A DNA stretch of 64,000 bases from Diphasiastrum complanatum (lineage: Eukaryota > Streptophyta > Lycopodiopsida > Lycopodiales > Lycopodiaceae), in the NCBI GenBank assembly GCA_029204225.1, contig CM055099.1, positions 53,793,470 to 53,857,469 of the forward strand, written 5' to 3'. The notes beneath the pieces are model-generated. The model was not told where the DNA came from. It did not search any database and saw nothing but the letters and a program-made list of their open reading frames with translations. Positions 11,165 to 28,519 of the stretch are shown here, piece after piece. Positions within the stretch are counted from its first letter, which is position 1. Each line of letters opens with the position of its first letter. A program made the translations under genes and the position numbers.

Positions 11165-14100
11165 GTTCAAATGTGATAAGAGTGAAAAACAATATATTGC
11201 AACAACTCTGGAGTGTCCAAAAGATGTTATGCATATCCCTGCTACCATGTACTTGACTCATACTCAAGCACACCGACAAACCACTAGGTTTGACTCACAA
11301 AGTATCATGCAACCACAATGCTCATATAGAGAGTCTACCACACTCTCGACCAACTGACTCGTCCCCAATCCGACTTGAACACAAGTGGACCACATGAGCG
11401 ACATGGCTCAAACTGAGGAAATCCCACTACCACCATGAGACTTACATCCTCCATCTAGCTAGGCTGACATCCTATCAGGCACTTACAAGCACAGACCTAT
11501 AAAGTTGACATACATGAGCGACTCAACCCAAGGAAATCTTACTGCCACCATAAGATTGCACCCTCACCAGATAAACAACTAGTAGACAATGACAAGTCAA
11601 TGAGCATAAATGACGACTTTGTTTTAATGTAGCAAATGCTCAACCACATAAAACTCCGATTTAGATCTAGACCCTCATGACAAGGAAACATGCAAGCCCA
11701 CACACACTCATGCAAACCAACACGAGTGATAAAACATCAAATACATGACCAAGGCCTGCCCATAAGGGGTATCCTGTCATACCAACACCTGCGCCACTTG
11801 TAGATCCGCTGCTACACCATTGGTCACCAAATCAGGTCTCCAACCATGGCCCACACCTGTACCAAGATGCTCTCACGTCCAAGCATATCCATCTATCCAA
11901 TAGGTCCTGAAAGCTAATCCTCATTCATTCCCCATGCTCCAAGCACAAGAGTCTACCAAGGACTAAATGAATGAATGTACACAAACCTCACCGTAGGCTA
12001 TACCTGAGTAGCTCGCCTACCTCCCAGAGATACTGACGATGATTTGCATGTCCTACATCCCATGTAGGTTCAACTTTCCATGCTTGATGTTGCCAACTCT
12101 GATTTGACCAGTACATAGGCCTCCTAGCAAGGAGCATTTCTCACCAACACTATATCCATCATAGCGTCCAAGCCAAAGCAAATGCAAACTAGATCCACTA
12201 TCGTGATGAATAACTCACCCAGATCCATAGCATATCAGGTAGGATAGCTCCAAAACCCTGTACCTTGTACCATCTGATCGCCAAGTATCGATTACCCGCT
12301 GATAGCTCTCCAAGAATCTGTCCACCTATAGTGCAACTAGACTCCAACTGGATCTAGCCAAAAACTGCATCTTGCTTACCAAATAATGATGGATAGAAAC
12401 AACATGTGATGCCAACCTGGAGATCATTGTGCATATAACCATGCAGCTCACATGATCACTCGCCAAAGTATCAACTGTCACTCCATGAGCAACCATCTCC
12501 ATCCCTGCTGGCTCACAACCATGGGCATGCTAGATCCACATCACCCCGTAATGCACTCCATGCTCTCAAGATATGTACCACCCCAGGTACACTCCATGCG
12601 ACCTACCTCCAAGTAGGCATGACCCGTCCCTAGGTCATTACATGATGCACCAGCTGAAGAACATCGTCCATACATCAAACGACATATCATACCTAAGCAA
12701 CTGTAGCATCTCCCTGCCACCCCAATGGACTCATCATCCACATCCCATTCTCACCTGATGTCTCCGATCTTGGTCACCATCCTGCTAGACAAGTCGAACT
12801 CCAAAGCATCACCTACTCCATCTGGCTCCTAACATCTACTCGCTCTCCCTGGCTATGTGCCACCCGACACCATGCCAACACAAGCATGTCCCTGAGTTGT
12901 CGCTCATGGGATCTCGAGACTATTGTCTCCCTGATCGTACTGAGGTATATGGCTCTGAGTGACTTCCTCTAGGCTTATCCCTGATCTCACCACTTGAGAA
13001 TCTGCACCATGGACATTCCAACACCTGTGCCAAGCCTAGACTCCTGCAAATATAGCCAAATGCATGAAAGCTATAGGTAGCTTAACTACGCCCGTGATGG
13101 TAAAAAAAAAATACCCCATCGATGCCAATGTCCAAAACTGGTCCCCCTGTTGTGATGCTGTTCTGTACTCCCAAATGAGCACACCATGAAGTCCTTGCCA
13201 TCAGTGTCCCTTGTAGTAGATCGTTAGCAAAACACCCATTATGGTGCTTGCTCTCCGATCACACCCCGTGTGATCTCCATCAACTCTCCAACCTAGAGCT
13301 GGCTCACGCTTTGTCCATTTGCGTTTGCAGTGTTCTGACTCCATCATGAATCCCACCTGTACGTCCTGTCCATGCCAATGACTCAAGTTCAATATGAAAT
13401 AGCTGCCCCCTGATGATCATCCCATGTCATCCTGCAGTGCTATCCCTACCAGATATCCCAATGCCATCGTTGATCAAAAAGATCTGAGCATCTACCCTGT
13501 AGTGCCCACCTGTATTCTCCCAAACTAGCTCCAAGTTGCTTCTGTGAATGGTTCCAAACCACTCCTTGAGAATACACTGAGATGTGAACTCCAAAGCCAC
13601 CATCAAGTCCCTCACATGACTGTGCATGCCAATATCCCTCCAACTGACCCTGTGAGATCTTCCATGGACCAAACCAAATGATCTGCACCCTGTCATCACT
13701 GGAATCTGCATCCCTGATGCAATCCTGATATGGCAAATTGACTTGACTTATCCAAATTGGCAGTTGAAGTGTATCTCCTCGATGACAAACCTGATACACT
13801 GTGCCACAGCTACAATGACTTGATCAAAATTGACTTATCGACTGCAAAACCGCAAAATCATCACACTCACCACTCACCAAGAGTCTCCAAAGTGTGATTA
13901 TTGACCCGTTCTTCATCCTCTGCGTGTCCCACACACAACTCATCCAATGTAAGTCCGCTATCTTGTCCAATGGCTTCCAACTAGCACCACTTTGCACTTC
14001 CATCACCTGTGACCACCAACATGTGTGTACCTCCAAGCTAGCCCATATCTCCCTCCAAACGAGAAATTTCCAAGCTACAGATGCGTGTGTCAATACAACT

Positions 14101-15493
14101 ATCACCTGACTCGACAGCCAAAAATTGTCCCAAATTTGGCCCTATGGTACCCAAATGGCGAATGTAGCCCATCAATAGGTCACTTGCACTCCGCTCGATA
14201 GAATGGTGATGAAAACATCCCAAAATGCATTTCTCCTTGCTCTGTGACATCGCTTTGTCCGCTGGCTCTGAGCAGCCAGTTTCAGGGGTCAATTTGGCCC
14301 AAGGATGGCCAAAAAAGGTGCCCTCTAGCCAAAGATAGGTCCATTTCCAAAATGCCTTGCAAATTTTAACTGTAACTTCAAACTGAAGTTTCTTAATAAA
14401 GTGAAGTCCACTTTGGACTTCGGGTCCCTTCAATGAATTTCACACTGAAAATTTTTAAACAGAGGGAAGGCCACTTTTACCCTTCACCCTTTCAAGGGCC
14501 CTTCCAGCACAAATCCAATGGCCACCACCCATCTGACGGCTCAGATTTCTCCCCAATAAATGTATCAAGGCCGTTCATCTTCATGGATTAAAATCCGATG
14601 GTTGTGGTTGACCTGGCGTGCTCAAGCTCGATCCTCCGTGCACTATGCACTTATAGCCACTATGAGCTCCTTTTGATGGGCGTGCACGAGCTGCCCTGAC
14701 CTCCTCCTCTCTTCTTTGCTCTCTCTCCTCCATAACTATGGCTTATGAGGGTTTTTCGCTACCCCAAAGAACTATTCTAGCGCTTTCTCTAGCACGCGGC
14801 TGCCCACAGCCATTTACCAACTCTCTCTTCTCATCAGGGCGCCCTTCTATGCTACTTCACAGATCCAAAAACAGCAGCCTACGGTGAAAGATCCAGGCTT
14901 TTATGATGTAAAACCCTAGTTTCAAAACTGAGAGAGATTTCTTGGGCTTTTGTGAATCTCACTCTGAGATTCTTCTACAGCTACCTGCCTCATAGAGGTC
15001 GCCCTACCTCAGGTTTTCTAATGCAATTTACAGTTCTCCAATTAATGCGGTATTGACTACAAACAAGCCAATTTTCTCATAAATTCGTCAACACCCCACA
15101 AAACTGCAAATTTTCCAAATTTTCTCCATTTTCAATCCAATCTGACCTTGTAAATTGCTATGGCTCTCAATCACTGCCCTTTGCAAATCCTCTGCAAGCC
15201 CCATTGTGCCAAATGGCTGTCTACACAATGAATCATGAAGCCAACACCGATAATTTCCCCGAAAGCACCGAAACTGCAAGATTTTCTATGAATTCTCCCC
15301 AAAATCCACCTACGACGATCGTTTTGATCTTCCCCGAAGCTCCAATCGAAGGAACTTTGTTGTCTCCTGCCATCCGGACTGTCGATACCTCGTATGGAGT
15401 CCTCTCTCCTGAGATGCTCCGAGTGCTATTTTTTCTGGTGAAGGACGCTATCCCATAGCTCCACCAGATCGTGCATACCTGCAACACCCTGAT

Positions 15494-15505
15494 GCTCTGA
15501 TACCA
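15494..15505 (-). other. Primer-binding site of the LARD-like element (initiator tRNA-Met type)
   Basis: The minus strand reads TGGTATCAGAGC, the standard plant tRNA-iMet primer site, directly adjoining the 5' LTR with no spacer. Confidence 0.9.
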
Positions 15506-15886
15506 ATTTGAAATTCTGTTAGGATCTAGTGCAGTATGCAAATCACATCACACAATTATGGGCTCAATAGGTGTCACTAAACTGGCCTACCACCTGCCAA
15601 ACTAGAGTTAGGCCCTATATGGCCACATATACTGACAAACTCAGGACATGCCCCTGAGTATAGCATAATGAACTCAAAATCATTGTACAGGCTCATTTCT
15701 TCCCACGTGTGGCTACTCGGCTAACCCAAATAGCCTTCTACGGGATCAGTGCCCGATCAATATATCCTAACAAGTCACGTCCCGATCACAACCATATATA
15801 GTGAGCCAAATAAATTGTACAGTAATTACATCATCACATTTAGAGCTTACATAAATTGTATATCAGATTAACTCTGATTTCTAACT
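15506..15886 (-). repeat. 5' LTR of the LARD-like element
   Basis: 381 bp, matching the 3' LTR except for the roughly 95-bp gap and scattered substitutions. At the U5 end it reads ...TTTCAAAT before the primer site, against ...TTTCAACT in the 3' LTR. A TATA-like tatatatgg lies within it in element orientation. Confidence 0.9.
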
Positions 15887-15891
15887 GGATC

Positions 15892-16895
15892 TAGATCATA
15901 TGTTTTGAGAGGGAGTATTTCTAGAGGTTCAGGTCTGAACATATTCATATCGATGTTCAAGAGAAAGGTAAGCAAGTGGAAGTAACTCACTTTGCTTTAC
16001 TCACATGTTTTAGAGAATCTTCTTGTGTAGATGATGCTATGCAAGTAGATATTGGTTCTCATGCTGGAAAATAGACTAATGGATTTGGAAAAGAGGTCTT
16101 AGTCAATGGCTTTGATGGTCAAGTGGAAGATCAAGAGGTTGATCTCAAAGGGCTTCAACAACACAAAAGTGAAAGTGGCAATTTGGAGCTAGTCAAGAGC
16201 ATCAAAGGAGGGTCATTTTGAAAAGATGTTATGGATATGTTTTTGCAGGTGTATAAAGACTCAAGTAAGGTCAAAAGAGCAGCAAGTAGATGTTGTTCAA
16301 GTTTACTTTACTTCTTTTATCTCATGTTTGAGGTATTTCATGTGGATGTGTCTAAATTGTCAAGATATGGTTAAACTAGCTACATTAGTTTGCATCATTT
16401 TGATGTTGAAGTTGTACTAGCATTCTTGGCTAGTTTTGTTGATGGAAATGAAGCTAATGGAGGTTCATTATGTCACTCATTCTTGGCCAAGTCAGTGTTG
16501 ATGATATCTTGTGGCAAGATGGCAATGGAGGCTCATTCATGGAGTTTTATGGTGGAGACATATCAAGAAAGGACAAAGTTGGACAAGCAAGCAAATGGTC
16601 ATTACTCACATTATTGTTTTTGGTTACTGTAATTTTCCAGAGAGTTTAAAGTTTGAACCATGGAGCAATCATTTCATTTACATTCTATTTGGTTCTTCAT
16701 GTTCTAGTCACATCTTGACATGTAAACTTGACGTAAGGAATAGTGAAGCATCCAAAGTGGACACTATCCTCTATATCAGTTGATGAAGCTACCTTAGAAA
16801 ATTAGAAAGGAGGTCTATACTTAGAATGGAGGTCATTCTAAATTTTGATCAAAGTAGTATGGTTAAAACTATGCCAAAACTAGTTGAAGAGGGAG
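15892..16895 (+). pseudogene. Copia remnant, right part of the interrupted host element
   Basis: Sequence from about 15,888 to 16,200 matches the minus-strand remnant at 30,512-30,832. Shared pieces include the 'DVQEKGKQVEVTHFALLTCF' stretch, 'SSCVDDAMQVDIG' and 'FDGQV-DQEV'. That stretch also resembles the linker before RT in the copia at 26,380-26,464. Beyond 16,230 only short frames are seen. The segment ends at a purine-rich gaagagggag (16,886-16,895) immediately before an LTR, which fits a polypurine tract, so it is probably the 3' end of the element that starts with the LTR at 3,010. Confidence 0.6.
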
Positions 16896-17640
<745 letters not shown>

Positions 17641-17739
17641 ATTGCCGCACTCATCCTACTCTTGTATGGGGCATATATTTAGAAGATCTTCTATTTGCTA
17701 CTCTTTCTGCGTTACCTTCTACATGCGAGGTTGAGTCTT

Positions 17740-17820
17740 CACATAGTCTTGAGATAGTGATAGAGTCACATAGTCTTGAGATAGTGATAGAGTCACATAG
17801 TCTTGAGATAGTGATAGAGT
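17740..17820 (+). repeat. 27-bp tandem repeat, three copies
   Basis: cacatagtcttgagatag followed by tgatagagt is repeated three times exactly in period 27. Looser 'gtcacatag' echoes continue to about 17,890. The three 9-codon units are in phase (SLEIVIESH), but no long frame surrounds them. Confidence 0.9.
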
Positions 17821-19470
17821 GACGTAGTCCTATTGTCGTGTCACATAGCCTATTGTCAAGTCACATAGTTCTATTGAGATTGAGTCACACATATCGATAC
17901 ATGTTGAGTCTTCTTGTATAGTGATCGACTTTGTGATCCAGAAGGATACACATAGCAAGTTAGAATCAGCTCTACAAGTTGATGCTAATTGCCTTGCCTT
18001 CTGCTTTGGGTAGCATTTCCAGGTGGCGTTGCTCCAACTTTACAGGTTGATGTTGCTCCAGATCTACAAGGTGTTGAGTGCCTTGCACCTATATGCCTTG
18101 ATTCATAGATACCGTGTTCAATGGTCATTCTTGGTTTCATTGATACTAACACCACATACCTTGGTGGTTTTTCTACTATTTCTCTTGCGCATACTTCAAA
18201 TATCCCTCCTAGTTTGGAGGTTGGTGCAATATCTTTTACATTGGTCTCTATGTCTCATTCTCTTGATTCCGTTATGGCCGATGTTTCTACTAATTTCTCT
18301 GGGGTTCTTCATAGTTCCATGGTTGATGGTTCACTCACTATCGGTAATCAAGTGTATCCTCTTTAGCTTTACTCCATGGATCTCTGCTTGAGGTTTGTGT
18401 TTTGCATCATGATATCTCTATAGTTTCTTACATGATTTATGAGCCTACAGTTCTTACTGTTGTGCATTTTCCATCCTAGGATATTTGCCAGAATCTAGGG
18501 TATTCATTTGATGGGATCTTTCTAGATGAGTATACAGGTATCCTTTAGTCTCCTTGTGTTTCTACATATAGGCTTGATGTAGTCAATGTCGATGGTATAC
18601 ACTTTTGGGCCTTATATGCACTAGAGGCTTTTCATGCTATTGATTCATTTTTACCTCTTGATATTTGTCATTCCTGGTTATAGCTTATATTTTGGATTTC
18701 ATTTTCACCTATGGATATATGGCATTCCTAGTTATTATGTATAGCCTAGCTTTCATTTGGAATTGTTGATTGGTGTAGTTTTTTCCATATTACTAATCGT
18801 CTATGGTTCGAATATCTTGGTTGGTTTCCATGATTATGCATGTGACTCTAGATCTATTCCTTGGATTGTTGCTCATTGTCAGCCTTGGCATTTCTTGATA
18901 GCTTGGGTTATTGCCTTCATCCCAGCTACTTTTTCTTAGGATGATTTTCAAGTTTCATAGCATTTTTGGTTGCTCCATATCCAATTATACTAGTTCGGTA
19001 ATTACTAGCAATTACCTACTACTGATTGTGCTTGTCACATTTTTCATGTTAGTCTACTTTGTTTGTCTCTTTTTACTGGTGAACCTTGTGATCCTTTGTT
19101 TCCTATTGATCCTGAACTTCTTACATTTTTACTTCTTGTTATTTTACAAGTTCAATTCATTTTACATCATCGTCGCAATTACTCTTAAACATCTCACACT
19201 CTTGGATGCCTATGACATTTCAATTGTGCAAGAAAAAAAACACACTTTATAGCTAAACAACTCTAATAAATAAACACTCTAAAAATATGACTTGTATAAA
19301 AGCCACTGAAAAAAAGTCACAATGTCTTTAGTTTTTAACATTCCACTTATCAACTAACTACCCATCAACAAAAAAAAATAACCTTGAAAAAAGTCTTGTT
19401 ATAATATGGTCTATCTTAACATCCTCAGTCTCATCCTACTCATGAATAAATAGTCACCTGATAAAAGCAC
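17821..19470. other. No recognisable gene
   Basis: The frame at 18,023-18,391 is rich in Leu, Trp and Phe, and overlaps a Ser/Thr-rich frame at 18,121-18,366. Neither shows a known motif, and both sit in T-rich sequence where such frames arise easily. The frames at 18,757-18,939 and 18,911-19,252 are likewise unsupported. I assign nothing here. Confidence 0.5.
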
Positions 19471-19473
19471 TTA

Positions 19474-19608
19474 ATGAATGCTAGGTTTTGTAGGGTCGGT
19501 TTTGCCCCCTCCAAGGCTTTAGGCTTTAGGGTTTAGGGTTTAGGGTGAATTGATGAATGCTAGGTTTTGTAGGGTGAATTGATACTCGATTTTCCCCCCC
19601 TCCAAGGC
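19474..19608 (+). repeat. Interstitial telomere-like repeat within a short direct duplication
   Basis: TTTAGGC is followed by three TTTAGGG units at 19,518-19,545, the plant telomere unit. On both sides a segment containing 'gaatgctaggttttgtaggg' and 'ccctccaaggct' is present twice (19,474-19,517 and 19,553-19,608), so the telomeric units lie between two copies of a duplicated segment. From 19,610 to 20,055 I see no gene. Confidence 0.85.
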
Positions 19609-20055
19609 TCAAAGGGACCCGACGGTTCTCAACCGTGGTTGGTTCTTACAAAAGAGCATAACCGCCGGTTCTACACATAAGCAAGTTCTTGAGAAATAGT
19701 GTACCCGCCGGTTAGTGGGGATCTCAGTTGGGCTTCATCCTTCCTCTTGAGATTGATACCATCTTGCTGGGTGACACCTTGCTTACTCGTCGCTCTGATC
19801 TCACCTTTTGGAATGTTTGTAGGTTAGCGATTTCATGAAAAATATGGACTGCCTAGAAACTGTAGGTTTTTGAGGGCTTAGCCCCATTTGTTAAGGTTTC
19901 TGTATGTTTTGGTTTTGCACACTAGTTACTCTCTTATGAAACTGCCTCACTACGTAGAGTGCTATGTTGTATAGTTTGCCTTTTTGGGGAATGTACTGAA
20001 TGGGCATAGAGTATCTTTATGGCCTACAAAAAAAACAAAAATATTTTAAGATGGG

Positions 20056-24290
<4,235 letters not shown>

Positions 24291-24937
24291 TGTGAAAATT
24301 GTCAACATTTCCTTGTCTAGTTTTAGGCCAAAATTGCTAAAAATGGCACATAGTTTAGGATCTGACTTTTCACACGTGTGAAACAGGTCTAGATATTTTT
24401 AGTAAGTGTATTTTTTCAGTATGAAGAAGTGTCAAACTTCAAGACCTTCGAAATGAGTCCATTTTCATGTATTTTGGACATATATGCCAATTTTACCTAT
24501 ATAGGGCATATTTTAGGTAAGGAGGGTCTAGAGAGAGGAGAGAGAGTCATCTCTCTCAGCTATATATAGCAGGTAGGCCGTGGAGAAACAGGTTGGAGCA
24601 GATCCATTGTATTCATTTGCTTAATGAGAGATTTTTCTATTGGGTTCTCCTTCCATTGTTGGCATTGTGTAGTGATTGAGTTCAAGCTTTGTGTGTATGA
24701 TCTTAGGTGCTTTCCAAAAGTGGTAGGCTGATGTATTATGGACTGTATAATGCTATTTTGGGCCGCACTTGATGTTTATGGAAGTTTCCATTTGTGATAA
24801 ATGCTTTTTGATCAAGTTCTTTGCATTCTAGGTAGCATAGAATGTGTTGCCAATTCCTAGCTTATGTAGTTTGGAGTGCAAGCATTCAAGCCAATGATCT
24901 TGGAGTTTAGATCCACTTAGGATCTGTATTTTTCACA
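24291..24937 (+). repeat. LTR-like block upstream of a copia fragment
   Basis: Begins TGTGAAAATTGTC after an A/G-rich stretch and ends TTTTTCACA (TG...CA). It contains a cacacgtgtg palindrome near 24,373 and a TATA-like gctatatatagc about 270 bp later. It recalls the LTR-like blocks at 2,008 and 38,232 in its start (TGTGAAAA / TGTTAAAA) and its CACGTG site, but is not clearly collinear with them. No standard primer site follows, so assignment to the copia pol at 25,323 is tentative. Confidence 0.45.
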
Positions 24938-25322
24938 GAAAGTACAAAGTGGGAGATCGTGGGTGGCTGTTGTCATTGTCAATTCTGTTAGCAGAGTTGC
25001 ATGGTGTGAGCGTGAAAGGGCTGTGACGTCAGCTTTTGTTGAGATGAACGTTGGTGAAGATTTTGCCTTTTCATCACCTGTAAGAATTTACTTGTATTTC
25101 TACAGACATTCGCATTTTATTCGTTTGTCTTATCATGTAAATATGCAGACTGTGCGACAACGTGAGTAGAAATGCAACATGAATGGAGGCAGATTAAAAT
25201 GGGATTTAGGAGATTAGAGGAGATAAATCCAACACCCCCCCTTAATCTGGATCCGTGAACGCCTTGATCTTCAGACTAAGTAATGAAGAAGGCATGGTAA
25301 ACTTTTCAAACTGGATGCATGT

Positions 25323-26144
25323 GTGATCTCTAAGAATGAAGGATGTATGGCTAGGGAACAATTGACAAACAAAGAAGTTTGGAATAAGAGGTTGGGCCAT
25401 CCCAACTTCAAATCTTTGGAGGTAATGGCAAAGAAAGAGCATGTTCTTGGTCTCCCTACAAGTCTTGTTGCAAATAATACATTTTGTGAACATTGTGCCT
25501 TGTCCAAATCTCATAGACTTGCTTATACTAGATCTAAAGAAGCTTTTCAACTTGTGCATTCGGATCTTCATTCTTTTAGTACAACTAGCAATGGGGGGGG
25601 TAAAAATATATGCGACTGGGGTGACTTTAGTAGGTATACTTGGGTCTATCTTCTTAAAACCAAGAATGAAGTGTTTGCTACATTTGTCAAGTTTAAGAAT
25701 GAAGTGGAAAATCAATTCAATACAAAGATCAAATGCTTGAGATCAGATAATGGAGGGGAATACACTTCAAATAAGCTCAAAGATTTTTGCATAGCATATG
25801 GGATTAAGAGGGAGTACTCTAGTCCTAGGACTCCACAACAAAATGGAGTGGCAGAAAGGAAGAATAGAACCCTTTGTGAATGTGCCAAGGCAATGAGACT
25901 ACATGCTAATCTTGCTAAGTCCTATTGGGGGGAAGCTTTAGCATGTGCTAACTATCTTTGTAACAGGAGGACAAGTGCTTCTTTGAATGGTAAGACTCCC
26001 TTTGAGGTCCTCTATGGTAGGAGGCCGAGTGTCAAGCATTGTAGGATCTTTGGTTGTACTTGTTTTGTCAACATCACTCTTGATGATAGAACTAAAAAGA
26101 TCCTTCATCAAAGAAGGGTGTGTTTGTTAGCTATAGTGAAGTAA
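25323..26144 (+). pseudogene. Ty1/copia integrase fragment with intact catalytic triad
   Basis: An open frame of about 270 codons begins inside pol; the frame opens at GTG, with no ATG. WNKRLGHPNFKSLEVMAKKE and FCEHCALSKSHRL form the zinc-binding pre-integrase part. The core shows LVHSDLHSF, DFSRYTWVYLLKTKNEV, LRSDNGGEYTS and NGVAERKNRTL, so Asp, Asp and Glu are all kept. FEVLYGRRPSVKHCRIFGC completes the domain. The frame fails at about 26,107, and the following part continues in another frame at 26,120. Protease is missing upstream. Confidence 0.92.
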
Positions 26145-26584
26145 GAAAGGCTTACAAAGTGTACATTCCTTCTACAAATAAAGTTGTCATAAATAGGGAT
26201 GTCATCTTTCATGAAGAGAATGTTTCCAATGTTGTCAATGTTGATGATGATGTTGATGTGCCTACTAATCATCATGATGTGCAAGATGTCTTGGATGAAG
26301 GTGGAGATGCCACTCCAAAGAAACCTTCAAGGAGGACTCAAAGGCAAAGGACTAAGCCATCAAGGCTAACCTATGATGAAAAAGGAAAACAAGAGGTGGA
26401 GAACTCTAACTTTGCTTTTCTTACCTCTTTTGATGAACCAACTTGTGTAGGTGAAGCAATTTAAAATGAGGAATAGATCCAAGCCATGGATCATGAGCAT
26501 CAAGCACTCATCAAGAACAACACTTGGAGGTTGGTGGAACTTCCAAAAGGCAAGAAGGCAATTGGTTGTAAGTGGATCTTCAGC
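26120..26584 (+). pseudogene. Copia pol linker and truncated RT start
   Basis: The frame 26,120-26,464 continues the integrase after a frameshift: YSEVRKAYKVYIPSTNKVV and NRDVIFHEENV are the usual integrase tail. It is followed by an acidic linker and a basic RRTQRQRTKPSRL. After a stop near 26,464, AMDHEHQALIKNNTWRLVELP and AIGCKWIF begin RT. Similarity ends abruptly at about 26,584, where leader sequence of a gypsy-type element follows, so this is a junction between two elements. Confidence 0.85.
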
Positions 26585-27401
26585 AGATTTCTAGAAACAT
26601 CTAAAAAACCATCAAAAAACACAAAAAAATCACCAAAACCCTAAAAATATAGAAAACCGAACTTTCACCCGATTCACTGTGCATAGGTGTGATTCAAATA
26701 TATTTACTGCCAGGTCGGAGAAGAATAATATAAAAAATAGAAGTTTTTCTCAGAGAATCAGTTGTCATATTGTCAAATTTTGCCAAAAGTCTCTTTTTTG
26801 CAAAAATACCAGTATTATTCTTGATTCTTCACAAGAACCTTCACCGAGTTTCCTAATCATTCTATTTATAGTAAAATACTATTTCTCAGTTTGGTGAACA
26901 TTCATCCTATCAAGATCATAGAAAATCGTGACTTTTACCCTCGTCAAACTACATAAACTGTGTTTTTGTGTGCCAGAAACCTTCGTCGGTTTTATCCTAG
27001 TTTTATCTGTGTCAGATTTTGAGTCTGAGATTTTGGTGAAGGTTATTTCCATAGAAATTATCAGAAAGGCCTAATCAGAGAGTTTTATCTAAAAATAGCA
27101 CTGCTCAACCTTCGTCGAGTCAATCTTTGCCTAGGGAACCTTCGCCAGTTCTATTTTTAGGTTTTGATTTTCTAGATCAAGTCTATGTCAAAATTTGGAT
27201 CAAATCTGATACAGTCTGATTTTTATTCTGAGAATTTTTTCATTATTGAGAAGTATCGATTGGTTGAATCTTGAAATCTTTTTCACGATATAGGAATCTG
27301 ATTCTTTTCAAGTGGAATAGATCTAGCAGATCTGATATGAGATAGTTTTGATTGAAAATCTAGATCCAATCTCATTGTCTGCTTGATTTAAATCTGTAAA
27401 G
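26585..27401 (+). other. Leader of a gypsy-type element with repeated AACCTTCRYCR motif
   Basis: No coding frame is supported. A short motif, close to GAACCTTCGTCGAGTTT, recurs at about 26,660 (variant), 26,829, 26,978, 27,108 and 27,137. The stretch leads straight into the gag ATG at 27,402 and is probably the 5' untranslated leader. I could not find an LTR or primer site in it. Confidence 0.5.
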
Positions 27402-28500
27402 ATGGCTGCCCCTGGAGGCGCTCCTAGAGGTTCTACTCAGGAAGTCAATCCAATCATTGTTAGAAGAGCACCCCGGTTGGATCTACCCAAATACAATGGA
27501 TTAACAGATCCAGTTAGATTTCTTCAAATCTATTCTAAATTTTGTGAAGTCTATGGCAAAATTTTTTCCCAAGATAAACTTAAGCTTTTTTCTATGGCCT
27601 TAACAGGCGCAACACAAGATTGGTACTATAATTAAGATGAAATTGAGTGTACAGATTGGGAGACTGTTAAACGAGCCCTTATCACACGATTCAAACCTCA
27701 AAAGTTTATGGAAGACCCTTTCCTTCTTGTAAGTAAAATTAAAATGCAAAAGCGAGAAATGATTCGAGATTACATTGAATGGGTAAAACACCTCAGATCT
27801 AAGTGCGAACTTGAGCTGATTAACGAAAATGCCATGATTATGTGATTTTGGTTAGGTTCACCTAAAAGGATCAGACATGAGCTGAAACGCCATAATGAGT
27901 ATGCAATGTTACAGAATGCTATGGATGATGCAATTTGGGAGGAGGATGAAGATTCATATGATGAGCCGAATATCAGTATGTTGCCTTATACAGCAGGGCA
28001 GACCACTACGACATCCACCACTGTTGCATCAACAAATGTCAATGCTACTGCAGAAATGATGCCCAATGACTTTGAGAAACTGGGGAAGAACCAGCAGAAA
28101 CAGATGGAAAAGTTGCAGTCGCAATTTGATGAGAAGATCAAAGCATTGGAAGATTTCCATGAATATTGCAAAGACTTTTCCTAGGAAAAATGTCTGGTGT
28201 TCTATTTGTACCAGAAATCACGCAGTGAATGAGTGTCCTCAATTGAAAAAACGAATGGAAATCAGTATATGCCATTTGTGTAATTCGCCTGATCATGAGA
28301 CTACTTTTTGCAACTTCAATCCTCAATTAATTCAGCAATGGTATGCCCATATGGGATATCGAGAACCATAGTATGGAGGAAATCCAGCAGCTAGACCTCG
28401 ACAATCTGCTCTTGGATACCCGGAACGTCCAGTTCTCCAATGACTCAATGATAGACCAATACAAATCCACCATCAAGTGTTTAGGCCTACAACCATTAAT
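27402..28500 (+). pseudogene. Ty3/gypsy-type gag with two zinc knuckles, broken
   Basis: ATG 27,402 starts MAAPGGAPRGSTQEVNPI. A capsid-like region follows (FLQIYSKFCEVYGK, LKLFSMALTGATQDWYYN, VKRALITRFKPQKFMEDP, FWLGSPKRIRHELKRH). After an acidic linker and a coiled-coil-like stretch rich in Gln, Lys and Glu come CSICTRNHAVNEC (CX2CX3HX4C) and CHLCNSPDHETTFC (CX2CX4HX4C). These would bind element RNA in the particle. Stops at about 27,633 and 27,843 and a frameshift near 28,180 disable it. Protease and the rest of pol are absent; coding traces fade by 28,500. Confidence 0.85.
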
Positions 28501-28519
28501 TATGACCATGTACGTATAA

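Larger units (their letters stand above)
10678..15886 (-). mobile_element. Non-coding LTR retrotransposon (LARD-like), 5.2 kb, with target duplication
   Basis: Two LTRs flank an internal region without recognisable gag or pol. On the minus strand the order is 5' LTR (15,506-15,886), primer site TGGTATCAGAGC (15,494-15,505), about 4.3 kb internal, polypurine tract TTAAGGGAGAG (11,154-11,164), 3' LTR (10,678-11,153). GGATC lies on both sides (10,673-10,677 and 15,887-15,891), and the related copy at 30,850 shows the uninterrupted site. Internal minus-strand frames reach about 130 codons but show no known domain and overlap in several frames. This is the layout of a large retrotransposon derivative mobilised in trans. 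The LTR ends read AGTT...AACT instead of TG...CA. Confidence 0.88.

Noticed and set aside
12541-15541. Minus-strand frames of 60-131 codons inside the LARD-like element
   Set aside because: Several overlap in different frames, none has a known motif, and stops are frequent. The higher GC content explains their length.
17740-17890. CRISPR-like array
   Set aside because: The 27-bp repeats are directly contiguous without spacers, and the sequence is a plant nuclear genome.
18023-18391. 122-codon hydrophobic frame as a membrane protein
   Set aside because: T-rich composition produces Leu/Phe-rich frames by chance, and an overlapping frame is equally open. No start context or homologue is recognised.
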